The position numbers and the translations under genes were made by a program. From Alicyclobacillus sp. SO9 (GTDB taxonomy: Bacteria > Bacillota > Bacilli > Alicyclobacillales > Alicyclobacillaceae), in contig NZ_CP066339.1 of assembly GCF_016406125.1 (NCBI RefSeq), positions 5,132,105 through 5,196,104 on the forward strand: DNA of 64,000 nt, given 5' to 3'. Each line of letters starts with the position of its first letter. The first letter of the stretch is position 1. Shown here one piece after another: positions 1 to 8,332 of this stretch. The notes beneath the pieces were generated by a model. The model worked only from the letters and a program-made list of their open reading frames with translations, was not told the origin of the DNA and ran no database searches.

Positions 1-77
1 CTTCGAAAAACTTGCACCACATCTACTTGGGCACTTCCCTGCACGATTACATGGACTGACACAAACGGATTTATAGT

Positions 78-1025
78 TCAAGCCTTTTCCACCAACTGTT
101 TTCGTTCTCTTTTCAGACCTGCCACTTGTTGTTTGAGTGTCACAAGTCTCGCCTGTACAGCAGTAACCAGCCCATCAACTTGTTGATACTGTTCATCTAC
201 TTGTGATGCAGTCTGTTTAATGTGATTCTGCACCGCCCAATCCACAAAGAGTCCATCAAAGAAATAGTCGGCAAAATGCATGAAGCCGCCCTGATGTATA
301 TCTACCGGATTGCTTACGTTCTCGTCCAGGTCTTGCAGTTCCCGCTGCAAACGGCTGAGAGCGTAACTGGCGTTGTCCATTTTTGACTGAGCGCTATCCA
401 TGTGACTACGCTTAATCATAGTCGTAATCGTTCCTCCGCCGAGCATATCCATAGTTCCCCAGTTTTGTGCTTTCCGCAAGCTTTCAAGACAGTCTTTTAA
501 AGCGGCTTTCGCATCCTGTGCAGCTGCCAACACCTCCTCGGTCTCCTGAACCTCTGCATTCAAGTCCGCTTCCTTATGCGTATATTCGAGTAACCGCTGC
601 GCCAACAGACTGTTTTCCTCGGAAGCAATAGCTTGTTCTTTCTCGCGCAGAATGTTCTGGTATTGCTGCTCAATCCCACCTGTGAGCTTCAAATCACGCT
701 GCAGTTGGAATTCATCCGCTTCCAGCCTCTCTACGAGCCCAACTGCAGTAGTCAATTTACCATTAAGTTGTACTGCTTCACGATGAATCTGTTCTTCCTT
801 CGTGTCCTCAATCCCCTTAATGAGCACCATTAAATGCAGGAATGATAATCCATGCAATTTGTCCGGCACGTGCTGTTTGTCGGAGAGTCCTTCACGTAAA
901 TTGCTCACATGCCGTCTTGCTTCATCCAGTTGCAGCTGACATGCCTTCAATTTGCTTTGCTTGCGATCGCGAATCCGAATTTGTTCCTTCAGTTGACCGA
1001 GTTCGTCATTAAATGCGTCGAACAA
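78..1025 (-). CDS. Coiled-coil hypothetical protein
   Basis: About 315 residues, highly charged and heptad-rich for most of its length, with no signal peptide or membrane segment, so probably a cytoplasmic coiled-coil protein. A less charged patch near residues 190-215 (WGTMDMLGGGTITTMIKRSH) breaks the coil and resembles a patch I recall in other uncharacterised Firmicutes coiled-coil proteins. A TTG start at 1040 is possible, but a GGAGG sequence 8 nt before the TTG at 1025 makes the shorter start more likely. It stands alone, divergent from the response regulator at 1400. I do not recognise a function. Confidence 0.7.
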   Translation of the reverse strand: MFDAFNDELGQLKEQIRIRDRKQSKLKACQLQLDEARRHVSNLREGLSDKQHVPDKLHGLSFLHLMVLIKGIEDTKEEQIHREAVQLNGKLTTAVGLVERLEADEFQLQRDLKLTGGIEQQYQNILREKEQAIASEENSLLAQRLLEYTHKEADLNAEVQETEEVLAAAQDAKAALKDCLESLRKAQNWGTMDMLGGGTITTMIKRSHMDSAQSKMDNASYALSRLQRELQDLDENVSNPVDIHQGGFMHFADYFFDGLFVDWAVQNHIKQTASQVDEQYQQVDGLVTAVQARLVTLKQQVAGLKRERKQLVEKA

Positions 1026-1148
1026 GCCCTCATCCTCCAATTCTCAGTTTCTTGCAGTTTTTGTCCTATGAAGCAGTGCACATACTCCTCATGGTGCCAA
1101 AATTACGGGTGAGTTACGAGCTGTGAGCATGGGTACAGTTCTGTCAAT

Positions 1149-1188
1149 CTTAAGAAATTCTTAAGCATTATGCAGACTTTATCTTAAG
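1149..1188 (+). promoter_or_regulatory. Phased CTTAAG direct repeats upstream of response regulator
   Basis: CTTAAG occurs three times, at 1149, 1160 and 1183: 11 bp apart and then 23 bp, so all lie on one face of the helix. The first two together form a near-palindrome. OmpR/PhoB-family regulators bind direct repeats with about 11-bp period, and the gene 210 bp downstream encodes such a regulator, so an autoregulatory site is the simplest reading. That assignment is inference; the repeats are visible directly. Confidence 0.5.
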
Positions 1189-1399
1189 AACTAGCTTCTA
1201 CAATAAACGAGTCGTCAACATTTGGAAAGTTTGGTGAGTTACTATGGTGTTAGACAACCAAATGGTTATTATGGCAGAACACGTACTTGGACTGTTGCAT
1301 TCGACGGCAGTAAAGGTCATGATTATCCCCGTCCTATATGGCGTGTATCACTGCCAAGAGGCCAAGAAGTAGAGGTCTACGGAAAGGCGGATAATCGTC

Positions 1400-2098
1400 A
1401 TGAAAACTCATTCTGTTTTAGTCGTTGATGATGACAAGGAAATTAGAGATGCGGTAAGGATTTATCTCCGTAACGAAGGCCTGTCTGTGTACACCGCAAA
1501 GGACGGTGTCGAAGCCGTCGAGGAGCTTAATCGGCATGAATTTCATCTTATCGTTCTGGACCTCATGATGCCTCGAGCTGACGGCATGGAAACAATAGTT
1601 CGGATTCGCGAACAGAAGAACATTCCAATTATCATCCTAAGCGCAAAAGGTGAAGATTATGACAAAATTCTCGGTCTTCAAGTTGGGGCAGATGACTACG
1701 TTACAAAACCCTTTAACCCTTTGGAGTTAATTGCTCGTGTCAAATCGCAACTCAGACGTTACGTTACTCTCGGCACATATCAAAGGAATACACCTGAAGA
1801 AGTCATTCGTTTAGACGGCTTGTCTTTGGATAAAGGAGCGAAGCAAGTCAGCGTAGATGGAGAGTCAATAAAACTGACACCGATTGAGTACAGGATTGTT
1901 GAGCTGTTGATGGAAAATGCCGGGCGCGTCTTCTCCATCGCTGACATCTATGAGTTGGTATGGAAGGAACCAGGATTTAAAGTGGAAAACACGGTCGCAG
2001 TACATATTCGAAAAATTAGAGAGAAAATCGAGATAGATCCTAGAAATCCAAGGTACTTGAAGGTGGTGTGGGGTATTGGATACAAAATTGAGAGATAA
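1400..2098 (+). CDS. OmpR/PhoB-family response regulator, VanR-like
   Basis: 232 residues. The receiver domain (about 1-120) has the acidic pair in VVDDD, the phosphoacceptor Asp in LDLMMP near residue 52, the conserved Thr/Ser region (ILSAKG) and Lys in DYVTKPF. A C-terminal winged helix follows (about 135-232, ending in GIGYKIER). The histidine kinase gene overlaps its 3' end, so the two are translationally coupled. Phased CTTAAG repeats upstream suggest autoregulation. The balance of features is VanR-like, but no vanHAX-type resistance genes are nearby, so the signal and targets are unknown. Confidence 0.9.
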   Translation: MKTHSVLVVDDDKEIRDAVRIYLRNEGLSVYTAKDGVEAVEELNRHEFHLIVLDLMMPRADGMETIVRIREQKNIPIIILSAKGEDYDKILGLQVGADDYVTKPFNPLELIARVKSQLRRYVTLGTYQRNTPEEVIRLDGLSLDKGAKQVSVDGESIKLTPIEYRIVELLMENAGRVFSIADIYELVWKEPGFKVENTVAVHIRKIREKIEIDPRNPRYLKVVWGIGYKIER

Positions 2099-3569
2099 GG
2101 TGCTTACAGCATCGTGGATGATACTTCTTACATTTGGCTTGAGCGGTATCTTTTCACTTCTTTCATCCGGTTATACCCCGCGTCAGGGGCTTTTAGCTCT
2201 CTATGTTCTCTCTGGCACTGGAGCTTTCATCATAAGTCTGTTTCTGTACAGGAGGATTCCTGTCTTCACCTACCTTGAACCTAGACTGTGGAGTTTCTAC
2301 TACGGATATGTACCCATGGATATCCGCTTCGTTATTTTTACTGTGTCAGCCATCATTACAGTGTATCACTTGCGCGATATGGGTTATCTGTTCCTGGCCA
2401 GCTTCTTGGCTTACGGAAAGAGTTTTCTGGCCACCGGACTGCTGCTTACATTCACGCTCATGCAAGGAAAGTCAATTCTGAATGTGATTCGACGACAGGA
2501 CACTATGAGAGTCAACCTGAGAAACAGTCTCACGTACAGGGGAGCGGGTATCTTAAAAGACGCCTTTGCCAACACCGGGATCGCGTTGAAAACAACCTTC
2601 GTTTTAGGGGTTATGTTCGCTTCCGGATTTGGGTTCCTCGCAGTGCTTCTGGCCCATGGAACACTGATAATTTACGTGCTCTTGTTCGCAGTCGTCACCA
2701 TCCCCACTTTGGTAGTAGTCTATCGGCAGGTGGGATACATCAACCAAATTACTGACTATACAACCGCACTGGTAGAGGGAAAAATGGAACCGGATTTACC
2801 TAATCGAGGACAATCTGTGGGAGCAGTCCTTGCACGAAACATCAACAAACTAAAACAAGGAGTCAAGATGTCACAGGAGGCACAGGCTAAAAGTGAACGC
2901 TTTAAGACTGAATTAATTACAAATGTTAGTCATGACCTTCGCACACCGTTAACATCCGTTATTACCTACGCAGAACTTCTCAAAACTCCTGGCATTTCAG
3001 AAGAGACTCGCAATGACTATATTGACATCATAGACAGAAAATCACAGCGGTTAAAGGTCCTGATTGAGGACTTGTTTGAAGCTTCGAAAATGGCCAGCGG
3101 GAGCATTGAATTGCATCGTACCCGCGTTGATATGGTCCAACTTCTGCAACAATCATTTGCCGAGACGGTGAATAGCAGTAATGATTCTGAGCTGGATTTT
3201 CACTTCAGGGTACCTGATGTCCCTGTGTACGCGATGGTAGACGGCCAAAAAATGTGGCGAGTATTCGACAACCTGCTAGGAAATATTTTGAAGTATTCTC
3301 TAGAGAAAACCAGAGTTTATGTCACTGTCACAAGTGTTTCGAAGCAGTTGGCAATCACATTCAAGAATATATCAAAGTATGAACTAAGTGAAAACGTGGA
3401 TGATTTATTTGAGCGGTTCAAACGCAGTGACACATCACGACATACGGACGGTTCCGGACTTGGATTGGCCATTGCAAAGTCCATTGTGGACCTCCACGAC
3501 GGGTATCTCAATCTGGAAGTGGACGGTGATTTATTTAAAGCCACCGTTAAATTGGACACTGCAGACTAA
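2076..3569 (+). CDS. Sensor histidine kinase, multi-pass membrane
   Basis: 497 residues. Residues 1-220 contain about six hydrophobic segments with little extracytoplasmic loop, so sensing is probably within or at the membrane. A linker leads to HisKA (NVSHDLRTPLTSVITYAELL, phosphoacceptor His near residue 286) and a HATPase_c domain with an N box (NLLGNILKYS) and a G box (DGSGLGLAIAKSIVDLHDG). The TTG start at 2076 lies inside the 3' end of the response regulator behind a G-rich stretch; TTG at 2088 and GTG at 2100 are alternatives. Partner of the upstream regulator. The architecture is VanS-like, but the ligand cannot be told. Confidence 0.88.
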   Translation: MDTKLRDKVLTASWMILLTFGLSGIFSLLSSGYTPRQGLLALYVLSGTGAFIISLFLYRRIPVFTYLEPRLWSFYYGYVPMDIRFVIFTVSAIITVYHLRDMGYLFLASFLAYGKSFLATGLLLTFTLMQGKSILNVIRRQDTMRVNLRNSLTYRGAGILKDAFANTGIALKTTFVLGVMFASGFGFLAVLLAHGTLIIYVLLFAVVTIPTLVVVYRQVGYINQITDYTTALVEGKMEPDLPNRGQSVGAVLARNINKLKQGVKMSQEAQAKSERFKTELITNVSHDLRTPLTSVITYAELLKTPGISEETRNDYIDIIDRKSQRLKVLIEDLFEASKMASGSIELHRTRVDMVQLLQQSFAETVNSSNDSELDFHFRVPDVPVYAMVDGQKMWRVFDNLLGNILKYSLEKTRVYVTVTSVSKQLAITFKNISKYELSENVDDLFERFKRSDTSRHTDGSGLGLAIAKSIVDLHDGYLNLEVDGDLFKATVKLDTAD

Positions 3570-3780
3570 GTAAACGGACTGCTCTACATGTTTACAAACA
3601 ATAAAAATAAAGTTGGTAACCGAACTTCTGGCTTCAAGCAGTTCAGCATCTGTCGACGAATAGTAGGATCGACAGCAAAAGTCTATAAACATACAGTAAA
3701 ATGCACTATTATCCACTATGCTGAGCATATTCTTATGTAGCTAACGCCCCCTTAAGTTCAACAACTAAAGGGGCATCGAA

Positions 3781-4560
3781 TCAACCCATATTCCAGAAAC
3801 CACCGTTTGAATGGATGATTTGACCTGTTATCCATTCCGCCTCATCACTTGCAAGAAATACGATTAGCTTTGCCGCATCCCGTGGTTCTCCAATCCGCCC
3901 CATCGGAAACTTCGACAGTAGGAATTCCTTTAACTCGTCATTCATCCATCCAGAGTCCGTTGGTCCAGGATCTACGGCATTTACCGTGATGTTATGGGGT
4001 GCCAATTCTACGGCGACTGAAGTAGTAAAGACTGATATGGCACCTTTTGTAGCAACATAAGCCAGATTACCTGGCTCAGGTGTGATGTCTTGCCCAGATA
4101 CCATGTTGATAATTCGCCCGCCGTGCTTTCCTTCAATCTGGCGTGCAAATTCCACAGACAGCAGCATTGTTCCCCGTACATTTACAGCGCAATGAAAATC
4201 TATCGAATCGGCAGACAGCGAACGGAAATCTTCATTCACACCGTGTGTCGCATTATTCACCAGAATGGATGGAGACCCCAGTTCTGTATGAACTTCATGA
4301 AGGAGTGTTAGATGTGAATCCTTCTCCGACAAATCGAGTTCCATCGACTCGCAACGTACACCCAAACTACGAAGTTCGATTGTAAATTGACTGGTCCAAT
4401 CTTTCTCCAAAGCATATTTCATCTGTTCATCATACGTGGACCAATGCGTAAAAAAAACATCCGCTCCTTCGTTAGCTAATGCTCTGCATACCGCTGCACC
4501 GATACCATTTGTGCGGCTCACACCAGTAACGATTGCGACTTTGTTCGTTAATCTGCTCAT
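3781..4560 (-). CDS. SDR-family oxidoreductase (FabG-like)
   Basis: 259 residues, the usual length for classical short-chain dehydrogenases. The N-terminal cofactor motif is TGVSRTNGIG (TGxxx..GxG), then NNAT, and the catalytic YxxxK is YVATK. It would reduce or oxidise a carbonyl/hydroxyl with NAD(P)H; the substrate cannot be told. An open frame continues upstream, but the ATG at 4560 follows an AAAGGGG ribosome site and begins MSRLTNKVAIVTG, typical of the family. It is the lowest-coordinate member of the cassette-like run, lies downstream of the boundary element at 4884-4932, and has no recognisable element after its own stop codon. Confidence 0.9.
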   Translation of the reverse strand: MSRLTNKVAIVTGVSRTNGIGAAVCRALANEGADVFFTHWSTYDEQMKYALEKDWTSQFTIELRSLGVRCESMELDLSEKDSHLTLLHEVHTELGSPSILVNNATHGVNEDFRSLSADSIDFHCAVNVRGTMLLSVEFARQIEGKHGGRIINMVSGQDITPEPGNLAYVATKGAISVFTTSVAVELAPHNITVNAVDPGPTDSGWMNDELKEFLLSKFPMGRIGEPRDAAKLIVFLASDEAEWITGQIIHSNGGFWNMG

Positions 4561-4883
4561 GCGTATAGTCCCCTTTTTCGGGAACGCCAAGAGACATACC
4601 ATGGGAGATGTATCCCGCCAAAAAGAAAAACGAATACCAATAAGGCATCCGCTCGGCGTGTTTATAGTACATGAACCAGCGTTCCTATAATGGTTTGATT
4701 GAACACGGGTACAAATAACCCTCTCGAATAAAGGGTTTTTGTATCCGTTCAAATTACTTTAACCATTACAGGATAATCCACATTAGGTTCATAACTCCTT
4801 TCACACATCTCCACTGTGAAAGCTACAACAGCCAAAAATGTTTGTCAATAATACTCTCCATTTGTTGCCACTGTTGCGCTATG
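4561..4883. other. Intergenic stretch upstream of the SDR gene
   Basis: About 320 bases with no convincing gene. A small hairpin (AACCCT / AGGGTT, about 4718-4736) followed by a T-run could be a weak plus-strand terminator, but no plus-strand gene precedes it. The conserved boundary element begins at 4884. Confidence 0.4.
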
Positions 4884-4932
4884 CTGCCCGTTGATGACTT
4901 AATGATTAGTAAAGATTCAATGTATATTCATT
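4884..4932 (-). repeat. Cassette-boundary element a
   Basis: On the plus strand CTGCCC, 33 nt, then TGTATATTCATT. It lies 44 nt after the stop codon of the gene at 4976-5584, between that gene and the SDR gene. One of about fifteen such elements between 4.9 and 21.3 kb. Confidence 0.6.
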
Positions 4933-4975
4933 CAAAAGCGAGTCCCATCATGATGTATGTTGGGCGTGTAGTTAG

Positions 4976-5584
4976 TTAACTCACAGGATTATTTAAGACA
5001 GCTAAATGAGTAAATACGCCGACAGGAAAAGACGGAACAGACGCATTGGGGTGAGTTGTCCATTCATAGAGAGTTATGTAGGTATTTCCTCGTCTGAAAT
5101 AGTAGTATTTTGATGACTTGGACATATCCCACTCAAAGTATGTTTGCCCTGACTCTGTTGTTCGTTTCACCCATGGCACTCTGTGACTCTGTGGAGGAAC
5201 CTTGCCGGGTGCGGTGATGATATCACTGCCATTGTAGATCCAGTTATTTGGTGAATCTCCTAACTCATAAAACCTATATTGAACACCGGGCGAGTCCCCT
5301 ACTGCAAATGTGAAATTCCCATTGGAATCTGCCTGCATGATTGTTGGGTCTGGAACACCTAATCCACCCGTTATAACGTACACTTTGTGATTTTGTGCTC
5401 GGGTTCGTACGTTCCACTGAGAGATATCTTTCCAAATATGATCAAGGGTTGTATTGTTAAAATCACCGTTGTAAGGAACCTGGTCCTCAGTCCTGGATCG
5501 ACTTCTGCTAACTAGGAAGGCACTTCCTCCAGCCAATATTAAAACCGCGGACAAACCAAGAACTAATCTTGTTTTGTGTAACAC
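4976..5584 (-). CDS. Hypothetical membrane-anchored extracytoplasmic protein
   Basis: About 202 residues. A short positive N-terminus is followed by one hydrophobic segment (LVLGLSAVLILAGGSAFLV) and a polar domain of about 170 residues rich in Tyr, Trp and Asn, so probably exported or membrane-anchored. The open frame runs about 70 codons further upstream, but that part appears to be intron-derived. The GTG at 5584 sits 6 nt after GGGAGG and gives the plausible start. Not recognised. It occupies one cassette-like interval together with the intron fragment upstream. Confidence 0.6.
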   Translation of the reverse strand: MLHKTRLVLGLSAVLILAGGSAFLVSRSRSRTEDQVPYNGDFNNTTLDHIWKDISQWNVRTRAQNHKVYVITGGLGVPDPTIMQADSNGNFTFAVGDSPGVQYRFYELGDSPNNWIYNGSDIITAPGKVPPQSHRVPWVKRTTESGQTYFEWDMSKSSKYYYFRRGNTYITLYEWTTHPNASVPSFPVGVFTHLAVLNNPVS

Positions 5585-5599
5585 TGACACCCTCCCTTC

Positions 5600-6356
5600 G
5601 TGAATCCAATGACAAGAGTTTTGCAGTACTCCATTGGTCATTCTTCTGCACGAGAATGTATTACCGTCATTAATAACATAAGCGACGTTTTGTGATCTCG
5701 ATGGAGTAACAACGTCACGACGTACCGAGCTGATTTGAGCTAGTAAACACTGCTCCTGTGTAAGCGTCAAACCACGGACACATTGCAACATCAGGCCACA
5801 TCTGCCTTATTACAAGGCAGCGTTCGCTTCCTGCCCAATCCGCTACCCACTGGGGAGTTCGGCATAGCTTGCGCTCGGCTTACTGTCGTTGTGGCTGACA
5901 GACCCCATTGGGTTTACCCTGTTTCGTCAAGAATCCATCTTTGGGGTGTTTAGGTGCTCCGACTCCCGCGATAGCCCTCGGAACTGCGAATCAGCAAGGC
6001 ATGAGTGCTGATTCAGGCTACGTGCCCTTTTGGCCCAAGCGTACCAGAGTGTTTCGCTTGTTCTAGGTGACGCGTGTTTATATGGGGTTCACTGGTATTC
6101 ACCATGCACCTTTCAACCTAGCTCCGGCCCAAGTCACTCTCTCAGGTGCGGCTACATTGTCCCGCAGCTCCATAGAAAGGCATTACCACCAACCCATGTC
6201 GCGGTAGGTTCGCGTCCGCAGTCCTGGACGAGTGGATTTGCACCACATGATTCACGACGACTTCAAGTCGCAACATGCCATCCTAGCCTTGGCGAGATGA
6301 GGTACTCGCCAGCCACCGGAGTCGGTGGCTTCAATACATAGCGCCTCATGGCGCAC
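5600..6356 (-). mobile_element. Group II intron, probable 5' fragment (copy 1)
   Basis: The minus strand from 6356 starts GTGCGCC, the group II 5' consensus, and its first roughly 85 nt match intron copy 2 (11160-11912) with one visible mismatch. The rest, to about 5600, is GC-rich, structured and non-coding, and resembles ribozyme domains I-III of bacterial introns as I remember them. I cannot find domain 5 or a reverse-transcriptase gene; an open frame that could be the start of an intron protein runs straight into the hypothetical gene at 5584. I read it as a truncated intron. The lower edge is uncertain. The 5' end is 9 nt from boundary element b. Confidence 0.5.
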
Positions 6357-6365
6357 TAAACATAG

Positions 6366-6413
6366 TTGCCCATTACGTACATAACCCATAAGCTCCAATA
6401 ATGTATATTTATG
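6366..6413 (-). repeat. Cassette-boundary element b
   Basis: Plus strand TTGCCC, 32 nt, TGTATATTTATG, followed by GTACAGGCTGCGACAAATCC. The right flank is shared in part with elements c, e and h. GTACATAA and TTATGTAC form an 8-bp inverted repeat inside the element. Confidence 0.6.
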
Positions 6414-6544
6414 TACAGGCTGCGACAAATCCTTCTTGGACATCAGCCCCCGTTAACTGATGAACGCTGTGAGTTACTCGGTTTCTGCTCGTAAATATAC
6501 TGCTTTGCTGCAGATGCCTTTCCATCGATGGTACACCACACTCT

Positions 6545-6964
6545 TCACGGCACTGTCATTGTAACTTTTTTGACTTGTCCTGTAGTTGGATTCACCGTGT
6601 AGTATTGGTGTTTTCCGGTATTTTGTATCAAGACGTTATAGAAGTAAACCTAGTTTTGAGGACGAGCCTGTCCAGAGAGACTAGACGGTCTGGAGACAAC
6701 AAACCTTGCAGAGACACTGCCTAACTGCCCCAAAATCAAGGTTTCGCCTTTCTGATAGGTTAAGTGCGGTAATGTAGCAAAGAAAAGAGCTGGTGTGATT
6801 AACATGAGAGATACGTTCGTCCAAAAAGCCGCCATGGGACGCTTTTTGGCAATCCCCCGCCACCCGCCACCCAAAGAAACGGTAACCATCAAGATGGTAG
6901 GGTACGTTTCAACTATTCCTGCGTAGTAGTGGTGATTAAGGATCCCCAAGGCTAATGCTTCCAT
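6545..6964 (-). pseudogene. Small membrane protein with in-frame amber stop
   Basis: The frame beginning at 6964 encodes a hydrophobic protein (two to three membrane segments) and reaches TAG at 6650. The same frame then continues without a break for 34 codons to TGA at 6545, ending in a sensible tail (YYTVNPTTGQVKKVTMTVP). This suggests one gene broken by a nonsense mutation. The N-terminus may be longer: a strong AAGGAGGAGGGG site lies about 60 nt upstream of the ATG, and the frame from an ATT codon at 7012 adds a hydrophobic segment (TTVLVIISVIFAF). Family not recognised. Confidence 0.5.
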
Positions 6965-7041
6965 AAACGCAAAGATAACCGATATAATTACGAGAACTGT
7001 CGTCCCTTTAATCCTGCTCCCCTCCTCCTTGCTGCAGTCTA

Positions 7042-7089
7042 CTGCCTTATAACGTCATAATCCAAAAAATCCCTCACTGTATATTTATA
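7042..7089 (-). repeat. Cassette-boundary element c
   Basis: Plus strand CTGCCT, 32 nt, TATATTTATAG, then GCGCAAGTCC in the right flank as in elements b and h. It lies between the broken membrane gene and the oppositely oriented small membrane gene. Confidence 0.55.
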
Positions 7090-7220
7090 GATCAATTGCG
7101 CAAGTCCTTCTCCGACATGAACCCTCGTTTGTTAAAGAAGATGTTCCATGTCTTCAGGGTGTGGCAATCTGATACGCTAATAAAAACTCCTTCATCTAGG
7201 GGCTGGGGAGTTGATATGTT

Positions 7221-7439
7221 GTGAGATGGCAAGAATTGACCACAATAATACTCTTCTGCATTTCTTGCGTCGTCTTAATCGCAGTATATTTCTATCTCAA
7301 GAAGAATGGGGAAGTTGGATTTTACTTACGCGAATGGAAATCTCATAAGAAAGTTTTATCACTGCTTATCCTATTGGTTGGAAGTCTCGTCGTCCAACTT
7401 GTCTGGCAAGTTATTCTTGGAATTGAAAGTCTGAGCTAA
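7221..7439 (+). CDS. Small two-helix membrane protein
   Basis: 72 residues with two hydrophobic helices (about 8-27 and 46-65) joined by a charged loop. GTG start at 7221, about 10 nt after GGGGAG. It is the only plus-strand gene in the cassette-like run and fills one whole interval between elements c and d, so it must carry its own promoter. Lone, reversed, very small membrane genes in cassette arrays are sometimes toxins or anti-phage proteins, but nothing in the sequence proves that here. Confidence 0.55.
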   Translation: MRWQELTTIILFCISCVVLIAVYFYLKKNGEVGFYLREWKSHKKVLSLLILLVGSLVVQLVWQVILGIESLS

Positions 7440-7451
7440 CTCCAAACGCTT

Positions 7452-7502
7452 CTGCCCCTTTAACGCACTATATCAAGACAGCGGAGTTTTGTATAAATAT
7501 TC
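7452..7502 (-). repeat. Cassette-boundary element d
   Basis: Plus strand CTGCCC, 34 nt, TATAAATATTC (the AT box carries a small insertion). It lies 39 nt beyond the stop of the retropepsin gene at 7541. Confidence 0.55.
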
Positions 7503-7540
7503 TAATTAAATCAACAATTCCACTTGGCGTTTAATCAAGG

Positions 7541-7930
7541 TTATGTTATGGGCTTTTGATATATCTCCAGCTCTTTCAAGTCGATCACAAATCCTCCCGA
7601 GAGAAGAATATCAGAACCCAACAGTCCATTAATGCCCGGATGCTCGTCCAGATAAGCGAAGTCTAGATGTGCATTCAACATATGATACGAGTCAAACTGA
7701 ATATGATCCATCCGCTTTCTGAGAGCAGACTCCCGACCACCGATACCAGACATGAATACAAACTCATCTTCGTTTTTTGACGAAACATCTAATAACTGAA
7801 TGGCGTCCATGTCGATAATGGACTGAGCTGCTCCAGTATCTAGTACTAGATCGTGAATGGTTTCACTGATTCCTTCATGGGACACTACCAGAGATACGAA
7901 TAACAATCCATTTCGATATTCTATGTTCAT
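7541..7930 (-). CDS. Retropepsin-like aspartic protease, copy 1
   Basis: 129 residues, one retropepsin fold, expected to act as a homodimer. The active-site motif is LDTGAAQSIID (DTGA, residues 28-31), and the second signature (h-h-G) is GLLGSDILL near residue 103. It begins 5 nt after the stop of the 82-residue partner gene, and the same two-gene order recurs at 11980-12643 and 13738-14371. The substrate is unknown; a cytoplasmic site is likely because there is no signal peptide. Confidence 0.8.
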   Translation of the reverse strand: MNIEYRNGLLFVSLVVSHEGISETIHDLVLDTGAAQSIIDMDAIQLLDVSSKNEDEFVFMSGIGGRESALRKRMDHIQFDSYHMLNAHLDFAYLDEHPGINGLLGSDILLSGGFVIDLKELEIYQKPIT

Positions 7931-7935
7931 GGATG

Positions 7936-8184
7936 CTAGCCCCTTAAGTTGGGTTTGGAACGAATATGCATCACAATCTCAGGCTTGGAAGTATGGCAGA
8001 TAAACTTATTACCTTTGCATTCGCGAAGTTCGTGCGATGCTTCTTTCCCATCCACTAAAGGACGAATTACAGCGACTTCTTCAACATGGACTTGTCCATC
8101 TTCAACGTAAGACTTAAGGTCTTCCATCAGTACGAACTGATTGGGGAAAATTTCACGTACCTCTGTCCACAACATCCCGCTCAC
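7936..8184 (-). CDS. Partner protein of retropepsin, copy 1
   Basis: 82 residues, soluble, no known domain that I recognise. Conserved with the two other copies: MLWxxVRExxPNQxVxxED near the start, ExVAVIRPL in the middle and HTSxxEIVM near the end. The GTG at 8184 and the ATG three codons later are both possible starts. The 40 nt upstream are also conserved among the three copies (GTGGACGGTGA), so the module was copied or acquired with its leader. Always immediately upstream of the protease gene. Confidence 0.7.
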   Translation of the reverse strand: MSGMLWTEVREIFPNQFVLMEDLKSYVEDGQVHVEEVAVIRPLVDGKEASHELRECKGNKFICHTSKPEIVMHIRSKPNLRG

Positions 8185-8251
8185 CGTCCACTTTCAAGTT
8201 GTTCATATTGTACCATTTCTAATAATTTGACAGGAGGTTTACGTCGCTAAA

Positions 8252-8299
8252 CTGCCCAATACTGACAGGTCCCAGGAAACCCTTCAATGTATATTTATG
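8252..8299 (-). repeat. Cassette-boundary element e
   Basis: Plus strand CTGCCC, 32 nt, TATATTTATGTACAG, then ACGACCGAATCC. It lies 34 nt after the stop of the lipoprotein gene at 8333. Confidence 0.6.
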
Positions 8300-8332
8300 T
8301 ACAGATACGACCGAATCCTGTGCCAACCAATC

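Noticed and set aside
1222..1428. 68-codon frame before the response regulator
   Set aside because: TTG start, no good ribosome site, overlaps the regulator start and has no recognisable sense.
3745..3775. Hairpin between the histidine kinase and SDR genes as a terminator
   Set aside because: GCCCCCTTA and TAAAGGGGC pair imperfectly and no T-run follows on either strand.
6030..6341. 103-codon plus-strand frame
   Set aside because: Antisense to intron copy 1; composition reflects structured RNA, not a protein.
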